The notes beneath the pieces are model-generated. The model saw nothing but the letters and a program-made list of their open reading frames with translations. It did no database searches and was not told the DNA's origin. From NCBI GenBank assembly GCA_016744475.1, contig JADGEH010000037.1:1-41400 (forward strand): DNA of 41,400 bases, in the 5' to 3' direction. Shown here piece by piece: positions 18,726 through 27,769 of the stretch. Numbering within the stretch: the first letter of the stretch is position 1; every line of letters starts with the position of its first letter. A program made the translations under genes and the position numbers. Source of the stretch: Thiotrichales bacterium. Its GTDB lineage: Bacteria > Pseudomonadota > Gammaproteobacteria > Beggiatoales > Beggiatoaceae.

Positions 18726-19724
18726 TTATTCAGCAGGTTTTTCTCCATTAGATAAGCTGTAAATATAAGTAGCAACCAAATGCACTTTAGCTTCTCCTAA
18801 GAAGTTTTCATGTGCGGGCATGACACCAGCACGACCATTGGCGATGGTGTGTTGGATGCTATCCATATCGCTGCCATATAACCAGATGTCATCTGACAGA
18901 TTAGGTGCGCCCAACATTTGATTGCCTTTGCCTTCCATACCGTGGCAAGCCATACAAACTGCATATTTAGCTTTACCTGCTTCGGCAGCAGCAGCATCAT
19001 GCTCACGACCACTGAGACTCAATACATAGTTGGCCACTTGAGCCACGCCTTCGTCTCCACCTAAATGGTCTTTCCAAGCCATCATGCCATTAGCTTTGCG
19101 GCCTTTGAGAATACTTTCTTCAATTTTCTCAGGCGTTCCACCATACAGCCAGTCATTGTCACGCAGGTTAGGATAACCTCGATTACCACGAGCATCTGAA
19201 CCATGACAAACAGTACAATAATTGAGGTACAAACGTTCCCCCATATTGACTGCATCTTTGTTGTTTACTAACTCAGCAATGGGTTTACTTTGATATTGCT
19301 CAAACAAAGGCCCGTATTTGGTGTCAGCAGCATCTACTTCAGTACGATATTGAGAGTTATCATTTTCGCAACTTAAGCTGACATTTTTGCCATCTTCGCT
19401 AAGTACCGTGTTGTTACAGGCAGAAGCCCAATTTAACACGCCTGCAAAAGTACCTAAGCCGGGATACAAGGTCAGATAAATCAAACCAAACACCAAAGTG
19501 ATGTAGAACATATTCAACCACCAACCTGGCAAAGGATTGTTAGACTCTTTTAAAGTGTCATCCCAAACATGACCAGTATCATCAGCATTACCTTCTTCAT
19601 CTATTTTAGCGCCCGTATCACCTGCCAACCAGATGTTAAGCACAAACATGCCAAAAATGCCACCCAAGGTACAGGCAATAATAAACCAGTTCCAAAATGG
19701 GGATGTAAAATCAAGAGCTGCCAT
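18726..19724 (-). CDS. ccoP: cbb3 cytochrome c oxidase subunit III, diheme CcoP
   Basis: 332 residues, with AAGGAGAA before ATG. Two membrane helices (about 12-34 and 70-88) are followed by two periplasmic c-type heme domains: C170-TVC-H174 and C257-MAC-H261, each with a downstream Met-containing segment. CcoP passes electrons from cytochrome c to CcoO/CcoN. Odd point: just after the second helix, where typical CcoP runs from LYPGLG straight into a short linker, there is an insertion of about 20 residues containing Cys103 and Cys119, well placed for a periplasmic disulfide. Three bases after ccoQ, last gene of the operon. Confidence 0.96.
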   Translation of the reverse strand: MAALDFTSPFWNWFIIACTLGGIFGMFVLNIWLAGDTGAKIDEEGNADDTGHVWDDTLKESNNPLPGWWLNMFYITLVFGLIYLTLYPGLGTFAGVLNWASACNNTVLSEDGKNVSLSCENDNSQYRTEVDAADTKYGPLFEQYQSKPIAELVNNKDAVNMGERLYLNYCTVCHGSDARGNRGYPNLRDNDWLYGGTPEKIEESILKGRKANGMMAWKDHLGGDEGVAQVANYVLSLSGREHDAAAAEAGKAKYAVCMACHGMEGKGNQMLGAPNLSDDIWLYGSDMDSIQHTIANGRAGVMPAHENFLGEAKVHLVATYIYSLSNGEKPAE

Positions 19725-19727
19725 TGT

Positions 19728-19925
19728 TTATTTCTCCTTCAGCGAAGTGTTGTTGTCATGAGGAATAAGGTCGTCATCGTTATCAAAGGGCAAGTGTGCA
19801 GCTTCATCAAATGATGATTTGTTGCGACTACTCCAAGCCCAAATAGCGATACCTAAAAAAATCACCATCACAACAATAGTCCAAATGGGTTGAAAGACGG
19901 CGTAAAAGGCTTGCACATTTTCCAT
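19728..19925 (-). CDS. ccoQ: cbb3 oxidase small subunit CcoQ
   Basis: 65 residues, GGAGG before ATG. One membrane helix (about 12-31, IWTIVVMVIFLGIAIWAW) followed by an acidic cytoplasmic tail (DEAAHLPFDNDDDL). The size, topology and position between ccoO and ccoP are those of CcoQ/FixQ, which stabilises the complex. Confidence 0.93.
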   Translation of the reverse strand: MENVQAFYAVFQPIWTIVVMVIFLGIAIWAWSSRNKSSFDEAAHLPFDNDDDLIPHDNNTSLKEK

Positions 19926-19931
19926 GTGGTT

Positions 19932-20546
19932 TTACCTCCGCGAATCAATCGTAAGACCCATACCTTGAAGATAAGCGATCATGGCATCCATTTCGGTTTT
20001 ACCTTCCAACGTTTTAGGCGCATTGGCTATTTCTTCATCGGTGTAAGGCGCACCTAACATACGTAGGGTTTCCATTTTTTTGATAATTAACTCGCCATCC
20101 AGTGAGGCTTCTGCAAGCCAGGGATAAGACGGCATAATGGATTCAGGTACGACATCACGAGGATTCATCAAATGCGCATAATGCCAATCATCACTGTAAC
20201 GACCGCCTACACGGTGCAAATCAGGCCCTGTGCGTTTAGAACCCCATTGGAAGGGACGGTCATACACATATTCACTAGCCACGGAATAATGACCATAACG
20301 CTCTGTTTCTGCGCGGAAAGGACGAATCATTTGTGAATGACACAGATAGCAGCCTTCACGAATATAGACATCACGCCCTTCTAGGCGCAGTGCTGAATAA
20401 GGCTTTAAGCCTTCAATGGGTTTGGTGGTTGAGTTCATAAAAAACAGAGGTACGATCTGAGCTAAACCACCGATGCTGACCATAATGATGATCAATACAA
20501 TCATCAGGCCGATATTGGTTTCAATCTTAGCGTGTGCATTTGCCAT
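19932..20546 (-). CDS. ccoO: cbb3 oxidase monoheme subunit CcoO
   Basis: 204 residues, AAGGAGAT before ATG. An N-terminal membrane anchor (about 12-35) and one c-type heme motif, CYLCHSQ at about 66-72, followed by [16 protein letters not shown] and [13 protein letters not shown], all diagnostic of CcoO/FixO. It relays electrons from CcoP to the heme b/heme b3-CuB subunit CcoN. Translated between ccoN (17-base gap) and ccoQ (6-base gap). Confidence 0.97.
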   Translation of the reverse strand: MANAHAKIETNIGLMIVLIIIMVSIGGLAQIVPLFFMNSTTKPIEGLKPYSALRLEGRDVYIREGCYLCHSQMIRPFRAETERYGHYSVASEYVYDRPFQWGSKRTGPDLHRVGGRYSDDWHYAHLMNPRDVVPESIMPSYPWLAEASLDGELIIKKMETLRMLGAPYTDEEIANAPKTLEGKTEMDAMIAYLQGMGLTIDSRR

Positions 20547-20563
20547 TAGTATTATCTCCTTTC

Positions 20564-21991
20564 TTAGTGGGCGTGAGCCGCTTCAGGGATTTTCGCGTCA
20601 TCAACTGCTTTAGCGCCTGAAATAGTCATAAATATGTTGATAGCCATAATGATCATACCGACTAAGAACAAAGCACCACCGAGGAAACGGGTGACATAGA
20701 AAGGATGCATAGCTTCTACAGATTCAATGAAGCTATAGGTTAAAGTGCCATCAGCATTCACTGCACGCCACATCAAACCTTGCATAATGCCTGATACCCA
20801 CATGGCGGAGATGTATAAGACCACACCGATAGTGGCCGTCCAAAAATGCAGTTCAACCAGTTTTAAGCTATAGAGTTCACGATTAAATAAACGTGGAATC
20901 ATGTAGTACAGGCTACCCATGCTGATCATAGCGACCCAACCTAATGCGCCTGAGTGTACGTGACCAATCGTCCAGTCAGTGTAGTGAGACAGCGCGTTGA
21001 CGCTCTTAATCGCCATCATTGGGCCTTCGAAAGTGGACATGCCGTAGAAGGATAGAGACACGATCATGAAACGTATCACAGGATCGTTGCGCAGTTTTTC
21101 CCAAGCACCAGATAAAGTCATAATACCGTTGATCATCCCGCCCCAAGAAGGTGCTAATAGAATCAGAGACATGACCATGCCTAGCGACTGTGTCCAGTCA
21201 GGTAATGCGGTGTAATGTAGATGATGAGGGCCGGCCCAGATATAGGTGAAAATTAAAGCCCAGAAGTGAACAATGGAAAGGCGATAAGAATAAACCGGAC
21301 GGTCTGCTTGTTTAGGAATGAAGTAGTACATCATGCCCAGGAAGCCCGCTGTGAGGAAGAAGCCTACTGCGTTATGACCATACCACCATTGAATCATGGC
21401 ATCTTGCGCACCCGCATAAACAGAATAGGATTTGGTGAGAGAGACAGGAATCGCCAAGTTATTAAAGATATGCAGCAAAGCAATGGTAATAATGAAGGCA
21501 CCATAGAACCAGTTAGCCACATAAATGTGTTTGGTTTTACGTTGAACAATAGTACCAAAGAAAACAACAGCATAAGATACCCACACCACGGCAATCAATA
21601 AATCAATCGGCCACTCTAGTTCAGCATATTCTTTACTGGAAGTAATCCCTAAAGGCAGAGTAATCGCAGCCAGAACAATCACCAGTTGCCAGCCCCAGAA
21701 GGTGAAAGCAGCGAGTTTTTCCGCAAACAGACGGGTATGACAGGTACGTTGTACTACGTAGTAAGAGGTAGCAAACAGTGCTGAGCCACCAAACGCAAAA
21801 ATCACTGCATTGGTGTGCAGCGGACGCAGACGACCAAAAGTCAGCCATGCGGTATCAAAATTTAACATCGGCCAAGCCAACTGAGCGGCGATAAACACCC
21901 CCACGGCCATCCCCACAATGCCCCAGATAATCGCCATAATGGCAAATTGTCTGACGACCTTGTAATTGTAAGTTGTGGCTTCTTCTGCCAT
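20564..21991 (-). CDS. ccoN: cbb3 cytochrome c oxidase catalytic subunit CcoN
   Basis: 475 residues, AGGAGGT ribosome-binding site. About 12 membrane helices. Heme and copper ligands are visible: [12 protein letters not shown] (low-spin heme His), [10 protein letters not shown] (CuB His), GPHHLHY (two further CuB His) and [13 protein letters not shown] (high-spin and low-spin heme His). It reduces oxygen to water with very high affinity, which suits life at low oxygen. First gene of ccoNOQP. The 5' region contains a small hairpin (TTCAGCC / GGCTGGAA, 22051-22071), but no convincing FNR/ANR box was found. Confidence 0.98.
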   Translation of the reverse strand: MAEEATTYNYKVVRQFAIMAIIWGIVGMAVGVFIAAQLAWPMLNFDTAWLTFGRLRPLHTNAVIFAFGGSALFATSYYVVQRTCHTRLFAEKLAAFTFWGWQLVIVLAAITLPLGITSSKEYAELEWPIDLLIAVVWVSYAVVFFGTIVQRKTKHIYVANWFYGAFIITIALLHIFNNLAIPVSLTKSYSVYAGAQDAMIQWWYGHNAVGFFLTAGFLGMMYYFIPKQADRPVYSYRLSIVHFWALIFTYIWAGPHHLHYTALPDWTQSLGMVMSLILLAPSWGGMINGIMTLSGAWEKLRNDPVIRFMIVSLSFYGMSTFEGPMMAIKSVNALSHYTDWTIGHVHSGALGWVAMISMGSLYYMIPRLFNRELYSLKLVELHFWTATIGVVLYISAMWVSGIMQGLMWRAVNADGTLTYSFIESVEAMHPFYVTRFLGGALFLVGMIIMAINIFMTISGAKAVDDAKIPEAAHAH

Positions 21992-22738
21992 GTGCTACCT
22001 CCTAAAAAAGAGAGTTTAAGTTTCTTGGTGTTTAAGAACTTGTCGAATGATTCAGCCAAAAACGGCTGGAAGTACCTATTCTAGCTTACCCGAACTTAAG
22101 CCTGTTCACTGTCAAAACACGCTTAAACTCAGGCACACTGACGACATGCCTTGATGGACAACGGGGCTTTATACCCAATCAGTCCTATGCCCGTCAATAC
22201 GCAAGGTGACTGATATTCTAAACAACCTTCTCAGTCTAGTGAGAAACTATTACTTCAGACAATAACAAATATTAATTTTTCACTATTCGACGGAGCTTAC
22301 ACGAAAATTGATGAAATAAACCACTCATCTGACATACCATCTTGAAGTCACTAGATTTATCCAGACATTTATCCAGTTTTTTTGCATTCGCTAAATCCTC
22401 GCGTGAGGCTGAAGTTTACATAGACTTGTTGCAAGGGGTATGCATCGACGGCAAAGGTGTGGATTTTGGCCTGATTTTTCCGCTTTTTCTCAGCCAATAG
22501 CCTGCTATTCGCCTCAAAAAACCGAAAAAACCGCCTCAAAACCACACCTTTTCGCTTCGATTCCCCATCTTTGTATAGGCTCTAATGCTTAAGTCTGTTT
22601 TCCTGTATCCAAAAGAAGCCTGTGTCTCACCTCAAGACTTAATTTTTGTGCTTTAGAGGAGCAACAGGCATAATCAAAACCTTGCAGTCTTTGCTAAACC
22701 CACATATCAACAAAAAAAGCAACAAAAAGGCTAGAACC
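21992..22738. other. divergent intergenic region between ccoN and thiO
   Basis: 747 bases without a credible gene. It must hold the ccoN promoter (minus strand) and that of thiO (plus strand). Contents seen: a small hairpin at 22051-22071, AT-rich sequence at 22200-22330, and a 164-bp imperfect palindrome at 22421-22584 (listed separately). A TTGAT half-site at about 22299 has no ATCAA partner. Confidence 0.5.
22421..22584. repeat. 164-bp imperfect palindromic element
   Basis: The two halves are inverted imperfect copies along almost the whole length. The outer parts TAGACTTGTTGCAAGGGG and (reverse complement of the right end) TAGAGCCTATACAAAGATGG align, GCAAAGGTGTGG faces CCACACCTTTTCGC, and the inner CAGCCAATAG faces CTATTCGCCTC around the central CCTG. 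It can fold into one long hairpin. No coding capacity. A partial copy of the right end occurs at 37577-37608. MITE-like by appearance. Confidence 0.75.
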
Positions 22739-23845
22739 ATGACAGATTGTTTGATTATTGGCGGCGGTGCTATTGGCATGTTGACAGCCCTAGAACTCGC
22801 ATCTAATGGACTCAAAGTCAGCTTGCTCGAACGCAGTGCGACGGGGCAAGAAGCTTCTTGGGCAGGTGGCGGCATTTTATCGCCGTTATATCCTTGGCGT
22901 TATCAAGATGCTGTGACTCAGTTATCACACTGGAGCCAGCAACATTTCCCCGACTTTCTCCAGCAACTATTAGAAAACACCCAGATTGATCCCGAATATG
23001 TACGTAACGGTTTTTTAGTCCTCGGCACCGAAGAAGAAGAGCAAGCGCAGCAATGGGCTAAACAACATGCTTACAGCTTAGAAACAGTTGATGCGCAACA
23101 AGTCGCTGAATTAGAGCCTCGTTTGGAAGCTCAAAACATTACGGCGGGTTTATATTTTCCAGACATCGGGCAAGTGCGTAATCCACGCTTGGTCAAAGCC
23201 TTACGTCAAGCCGTTGATCATTCCAGCATTGAATTGATTGAATACACAGAAGCCCAGCATTTACTGATGGATAAAGGTCGCATTCAAGGTGTGCAAACGC
23301 CGAATGGCAAGCTACATGCCGAACATGTCATCGTAGCCGCTGGTGCTTGGAGTGCTCGCTTATTAAAAGAATTGGGAGAAACCATTGATGTCACGCCCGT
23401 TCGAGGACAAATGCTGATGTACCGTGCCACCCCTGGTTTTATCAAACGCATTGTGCTGGCGCAAAATCGCTACATTATTCCGCGCCAAGATGGTCGCATT
23501 TTGGTCGGCAGCACGCTAGAAAAAGTAGGCTTTAACAAAATTACCACCCAGCAAGCCTTGCAGGATTTACAACACACCGCTTGCACACTGATGCCTGAAT
23601 TAAATCAATTTAGAGTGGAAAAACATTGGGCGGGTTTGCGTCCGGGTTCACCCAATAGCACGCCCTACATTGGTGAATATCCTGGCATTCATGGCTTATA
23701 TTTAAACACCGGGCATTTCCGCAACGGCATCGTGCTCAGCTTGGCCTCTGCCCGCTTAATTTGCGATCTCATCATGCAGCGTTCACCGATTGTTGATCCC
23801 ACGCCTTATGGCTTAGATGCACCACGTCCATCGACTTACGAATAA
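22739..23845 (+). CDS. thiO: glycine oxidase ThiO
   Basis: 368 residues from ATG 22739, preceded by AAAAAGG. The longer upstream frame lacks homology. An FAD-dependent amine oxidase of the DAO family: N-terminal Rossmann motif [43 protein letters not shown] (flavin binding, typical ThiO), VRGQMLMYR, and C-terminal [20 protein letters not shown] and [16 protein letters not shown]. ThiO oxidises glycine to iminoacetate for the thiazole part of thiamin. No thiS/thiG are in the window. Its stop overlaps the next ATG by one base (TAATG), implying coupled translation with an unrelated exonuclease fusion gene. Confidence 0.93.
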   Translation: MTDCLIIGGGAIGMLTALELASNGLKVSLLERSATGQEASWAGGGILSPLYPWRYQDAVTQLSHWSQQHFPDFLQQLLENTQIDPEYVRNGFLVLGTEEEEQAQQWAKQHAYSLETVDAQQVAELEPRLEAQNITAGLYFPDIGQVRNPRLVKALRQAVDHSSIELIEYTEAQHLLMDKGRIQGVQTPNGKLHAEHVIVAAGAWSARLLKELGETIDVTPVRGQMLMYRATPGFIKRIVLAQNRYIIPRQDGRILVGSTLEKVGFNKITTQQALQDLQHTACTLMPELNQFRVEKHWAGLRPGSPNSTPYIGEYPGIHGLYLNTGHFRNGIVLSLASARLICDLIMQRSPIVDPTPYGLDAPRPSTYE

Positions 23846-25962
23846 TGAAATCTCGCATTGGTTTTTGGTTACTCTTTGGCTTGTTTGTTCTCATTGAATT
23901 ATTGTTATTGGGAGCAGGCGGGGCTTGGTTGCTGGGATATATTGAGCCTTCCCAACACACTCGCGTCTTATTGTTTTTGTTGACTTGTGGCTTTGTGCTC
24001 ACCGCCAGTCTTGCCATCATCTGGGCTTTATTGGATCGCGCTTTGTGCCACCCCATCCAAGCGGTCACTCGTGGAGCAGAAATTGTCCTGCATACGGATC
24101 ACGCTACGCATCAACTAGAAATCCCCGGTTTCCACATGCTAGGGGAATTACCTCAAGCCGTTCATCAACTCGGCGATAAATTACACGCAGCACAAATCGA
24201 AGTCGCACAGGCTTTAGCCCAAGGCGCGGCTAAAGTTGAAGCGCAAAAAAGTCGCTTAGAAGTGATTTTACGTGAATTGCGCGATGGCATTATTGTGTGT
24301 GACACACAGGGGCGAGTGCAGTTATATAACCCGGCGGCGCTTAAATTATTAGCTGAGCACCATCAACTATTGGGCTTAGGCCGTTCGATTCATCAAATTC
24401 TTCCGCCACCGCCTTTAGAACATGCGCTAGAAATGCTGCGTTTGCGGGGCAATCAAAGGATGGATACACACGCCAGCGAAACGGAGAGTGAGTTTGTCTG
24501 TACTTTAGAAAATAGTCAGGCGGCTAAACTCATGTTGCATTGCTGCTTGCGCCGTTATTTTGAACAAGATCAAGAAGCGGGTTTTGTGATTACCTTTAGC
24601 GATGTCGGTCATCGTGCTGAAGCCCTACAGCAACGCGACCGCTTATTACGCAAAATGCTTCAAGGCACACGCCGTCCACTGGCAAATCTCCGTCTTGCCG
24701 CTGAAAATTTGCAACGCCATCCTGAGCTAGAAGCCCCGCTGCGCGAGCGTTTACAAAACATGATTGTCGAAGAAAGTGCACTGCTCAGTGAGCATATTCA
24801 CCATACATCACAGGCTAAACGTGCCCTTGGCAGCAGCCATTGGGCGATGACGGATGTCTATTCCAATGATGTCATTCATTACGCACAGAGCAATCTGCAT
24901 ATTAGGGGGCTTAATTTACAGATCACGGGGTTGCCCTTGTGGCTGCATGTCGATAGCCAAGCGATTATCTTATTACTCACGCATTTACTGCGCAAAGTGC
25001 ATCAGCACACTCACGTCAACACTTTAGAAGTACAAACGGCTCAAGGCGAACATCAGCGGGTGTATTTAGATATTCTTTGGTCAGGCGCTTCTATTCCTGA
25101 TACCGAATTAAGCGGTTGGTTTGATGATGAATTACAAAGCGGGGCGCGGGCATTGATGGTGCGTAACGTTATTCACAGCCATAACGCCGATCTCTGGAGT
25201 CAATCACATCCACAAACCCATCAGGCTTTATTACGTTTGCCATTGCCTGCGGCACAAAACCCACAACGCGCTGCACCGAATCATCTGGAAGCCCGTCCTG
25301 AATTTTATGATTTTGATTTACAAGATGATCCGACGGAACTGGGTGATTTAGCCGATGCGCCTTTGTCGAGTCTTGAATATCTGGTGTTTGATAGCGAAAC
25401 CACAGGACTCAACCCTTCTGGCGGTGATGAAATTATATCCATTGCTGGTGTGCGTATCGTGAATGGTCGAATTCTCAGCGGCGACACCTTTGAACGTTTA
25501 GTTGATCCAGGACGTAAAATTCCTAAAGCCTCCATTCGCTTTCACGGCATCACTGATGACAAGGTGAAAAATAAACCACCGATGTCTGTAGTGTTGCCAC
25601 AATTTAAACAATTTGTAGGCGATGCCGTTTTAGTCGGACATAACGTTGCGTTTGATATGAAATTTATTCATCTTAAAGAGCCTCAATGCGGGGTTAAATT
25701 TAACAATCCCATTTTAGATGCACTGCTGCTGTCGGTGTTTTTGCACGATCACTCCACCGATCACACCTTGGATGGCACGGCACAGCGCTTAGGCGTTGAC
25801 ATCTCAGCCCGCCACACCGCATTAGGCGATGCTTTGGTCACGGCGGAAGTGTTTTTGCGTTTGTTGGATTTATTGCAAGGCAAAGGCATTACGACGCTAG
25901 GACAAGCCTTAGAAGCCTCTGAGAAAATGCTCGCCGTCCGCCAACAACAAGCGGCATTTTAA
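23845..25962 (+). CDS. membrane PAS/pseudo-kinase fused to a DnaQ-like 3'-5' exonuclease
   Basis: 705 residues. Two membrane helices (about 7-32, 41-63) are followed by a HAMP-like linker, a PAS domain (about 137-255, with [19 protein letters not shown]), and a histidine-kinase-like dimerisation region (about 260-320). There the canonical H-E-L-R-x-P box reads [11 protein letters not shown], with Gln where the phosphoacceptor His should be. The ATPase-like part (about 350-468) has lost the N-box Asn and Gly boxes. Residues about 509-690 are a DEDDh exonuclease: FDSETTGL (Asp516, Glu518), [10 protein letters not shown] and [13 protein letters not shown]. It is thus a membrane-tethered nuclease with a probably inactive sensor-kinase module. 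Coupled to thiO and followed four bases later by gspI. Confidence 0.88.
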   Translation: MKSRIGFWLLFGLFVLIELLLLGAGGAWLLGYIEPSQHTRVLLFLLTCGFVLTASLAIIWALLDRALCHPIQAVTRGAEIVLHTDHATHQLEIPGFHMLGELPQAVHQLGDKLHAAQIEVAQALAQGAAKVEAQKSRLEVILRELRDGIIVCDTQGRVQLYNPAALKLLAEHHQLLGLGRSIHQILPPPPLEHALEMLRLRGNQRMDTHASETESEFVCTLENSQAAKLMLHCCLRRYFEQDQEAGFVITFSDVGHRAEALQQRDRLLRKMLQGTRRPLANLRLAAENLQRHPELEAPLRERLQNMIVEESALLSEHIHHTSQAKRALGSSHWAMTDVYSNDVIHYAQSNLHIRGLNLQITGLPLWLHVDSQAIILLLTHLLRKVHQHTHVNTLEVQTAQGEHQRVYLDILWSGASIPDTELSGWFDDELQSGARALMVRNVIHSHNADLWSQSHPQTHQALLRLPLPAAQNPQRAAPNHLEARPEFYDFDLQDDPTELGDLADAPLSSLEYLVFDSETTGLNPSGGDEIISIAGVRIVNGRILSGDTFERLVDPGRKIPKASIRFHGITDDKVKNKPPMSVVLPQFKQFVGDAVLVGHNVAFDMKFIHLKEPQCGVKFNNPILDALLLSVFLHDHSTDHTLDGTAQRLGVDISARHTALGDALVTAEVFLRLLDLLQGKGITTLGQALEASEKMLAVRQQQAAF

Positions 25963-25966
25963 GCCC

Positions 25967-26347
25967 ATGCCTCACGCTCAACGCCTCATCCCCGCAGGTT
26001 TTACCTTGCTAGAAGTGCTCATCGCCTTGAGCGTGTTGAGCATTGCGCTGGTCGCCGTGATTCAAAGCGTTAGTGTACAAGCCGATCATACGGCGTATTT
26101 ACGGCAACAAACTTTGGCGCAATGGGTGGCACAAAATCGCTTGGTAGAGATGCAAATACAAGGGGCAGGGCAAGGTACAAAACAAACGCAGGGCGATACA
26201 GAACTAGGACAACATCGGTGGTATTGGCAGGCCAAGCTTGAAGATACCCCCGAAGCCGATTTGCAACGGATAACCATTTCCGTAAACCTCAAAGAAAATG
26301 ATAAAGATCACTTGGCACAAATAGTCGGGTTTATTGGGCGGCAATAA
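25967..26347 (+). CDS. gspI: type II secretion minor pseudopilin GspI
   Basis: 126 residues. Prepilin-type start: short basic leader, then GFTLLEVLIALSVLSIALVAV, with Gly before Phe as the prepilin peptidase site and Glu5 of the mature protein. After the helix, LAQWVAQNRLVEMQ is the pattern that marks GspI rather than GspH, J or K. It would join the tip of the type II secretion pseudopilus. No other gsp gene adjoins it; gspC lies 12 kb away. Starts four bases after the exonuclease fusion gene. Confidence 0.85.
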   Translation: MPHAQRLIPAGFTLLEVLIALSVLSIALVAVIQSVSVQADHTAYLRQQTLAQWVAQNRLVEMQIQGAGQGTKQTQGDTELGQHRWYWQAKLEDTPEADLQRITISVNLKENDKDHLAQIVGFIGRQ

Positions 26348-26425
26348 GCCGTGATGGGTATGAAAATCGCTTTATGCCAACCCCCTCCCTTGTGCCACAA
26401 GACATTCTATTTAAGGACATCAACA

Positions 26426-27562
26426 ATGAATATATTACGTTCACCGGTTTATTTATGCTTACTGTTATGCAGTTCAATGCCTCTGGCGTTGGTGACAGAA
26501 GCTTCAACGAAAGTTCAAAAACAAGAGTCCGTCGCCTCCCCCGCAACAGATAAAAGCGATGAAGAAGAGAGTGTTTCTGAATGGGAACTATTGTATGAAA
26601 AAGAATTAGCCCAGTTAAATTTTGAAAAGGCAAAGTTAGAACATCGCAAAGAAATGCTCGAATTAGAATATGCGATTCAAGAAGCGGAAGAACAAAAAGT
26701 GTTAGCCACAGTTGAATCTGAAAAGCGACGTTTATCGCTTGAAAATGAACTTACCGAACAATTAGTGCGCCGCGAAGAACTTAAGAAAGCATTGCATAAA
26801 ATCTCATCAGATTACTTACTAGACCCGTTTCAACAACAGCAATTGTTTATTAGTGACCGCCGCATTGCGTTAAATGGCAATATTGTCGCAGAAACCGCTG
26901 ATGAAATTACCCGTTACATTCATTATTACAATAATCAAAATACGGAGTATCCAATTTTTTTAGTCATTGACCGTTGTTTAGGCGGCTCTGTGATGGAAGG
27001 TGCTCGCATTGTTGAAGCCATGCGCAATAGCAAAGCGCCTGTGTACGTCGTGGTTAAATCAGTCACCGCCAGCATGGGCGCGGTGATTACTGCATTAGCT
27101 GAACGCTCTTTTGCTTATCCCAATGCGATTTTTGTTCATCACCAAATGATGACGGCTTTTTATGGCAATAGTACACAAGCAGAAGAACGTTTGAAAATCA
27201 GTGAAGAATGGAGTGAGCGCTTGATGAAACCCGTGGCAGAAAAAATGGGGATGAATCTTGAAGGCTTTGTTAAAGCCATGTATCAACACAATACCGAAGG
27301 TAATTGGATCGAATTTGCGAATCAGGCGCAAAAATTAGGTTGGGTTGATCACATTGTGCCTTCTATTCGAGAAACGTCTTACATTGATGCGCCAGAAACA
27401 GAAGATGAAAGCAGTGGTGATGGTGATACCGAGGTGGTGTTGTTAAAAGCCCATTTATTAGAGAAAAAAGGATTATCCACTGCTGCCAATAAAAAACTCC
27501 CTGCATTAGCGCCGGGGGATTTTTATCATTTATATGATCCCCAGGGTATTTATCAAAAATAG
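26426..27562 (+). CDS. exported ClpP-like serine protease with coiled coil
   Basis: 378 residues from ATG 26426 (AAGGA upstream). Signal peptide about 1-26 (SPVYLCLLLCSSMPLALVTEA), a Glu/Lys/Leu-rich coiled coil about 52-125, then a ClpP/crotonase-type fold: IFLVIDRCLGGSVMEGARIVEAM, catalytic Ser216 in TASMGAVI, and His238/239 in IFVHHQMM. These are the ClpP-like Ser and His positions. ClpP itself is cytosolic and needs a Clp ATPase. An exported relative with its own coiled coil would work in the periplasm without one, more like SppA or NfeD-type proteases. Substrate unknown. It is followed by a 42-base perfect palindrome. Confidence 0.82.
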   Translation: MNILRSPVYLCLLLCSSMPLALVTEASTKVQKQESVASPATDKSDEEESVSEWELLYEKELAQLNFEKAKLEHRKEMLELEYAIQEAEEQKVLATVESEKRRLSLENELTEQLVRREELKKALHKISSDYLLDPFQQQQLFISDRRIALNGNIVAETADEITRYIHYYNNQNTEYPIFLVIDRCLGGSVMEGARIVEAMRNSKAPVYVVVKSVTASMGAVITALAERSFAYPNAIFVHHQMMTAFYGNSTQAEERLKISEEWSERLMKPVAEKMGMNLEGFVKAMYQHNTEGNWIEFANQAQKLGWVDHIVPSIRETSYIDAPETEDESSGDGDTEVVLLKAHLLEKKGLSTAANKKLPALAPGDFYHLYDPQGIYQK

Positions 27563-27623
27563 ACGAGGTTCAGTTTAACGACAGCGAAGATACATGGCTT
27601 ATTTCTTGACGTTACGCAAAGGT

Positions 27624-27665
27624 GGTTTTAGGGCGCTTGAACACAGATTCAAGCGCCCTAAAACC
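27624..27665. terminator. long perfect palindrome after the ClpP-like gene
   Basis: An 18-base-pair perfect stem (GGTTTTAGGGCGCTTGAA and its complement) with a 6-base loop. It lies 61 bases after the stop and may end transcription, although no T-run follows on either strand. The core GCGCTTGAA also occurs in the ftsZ terminator stem. Confidence 0.5.
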
Positions 27666-27769
27666 GCTATGGTTCCACTCTTGAGTGTCTATGGCGCGGG
27701 ACACGCTGGATATTGTTGTTCAGTTCACCCAGAGTGCGCCAGGTGAATCATTCATTAAGTGCGACATTC

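Noticed and set aside
22290..22320. FNR/ANR box upstream of ccoN
   Set aside because: Only one TTGAT half-site is present; the second half does not match ATCAA.
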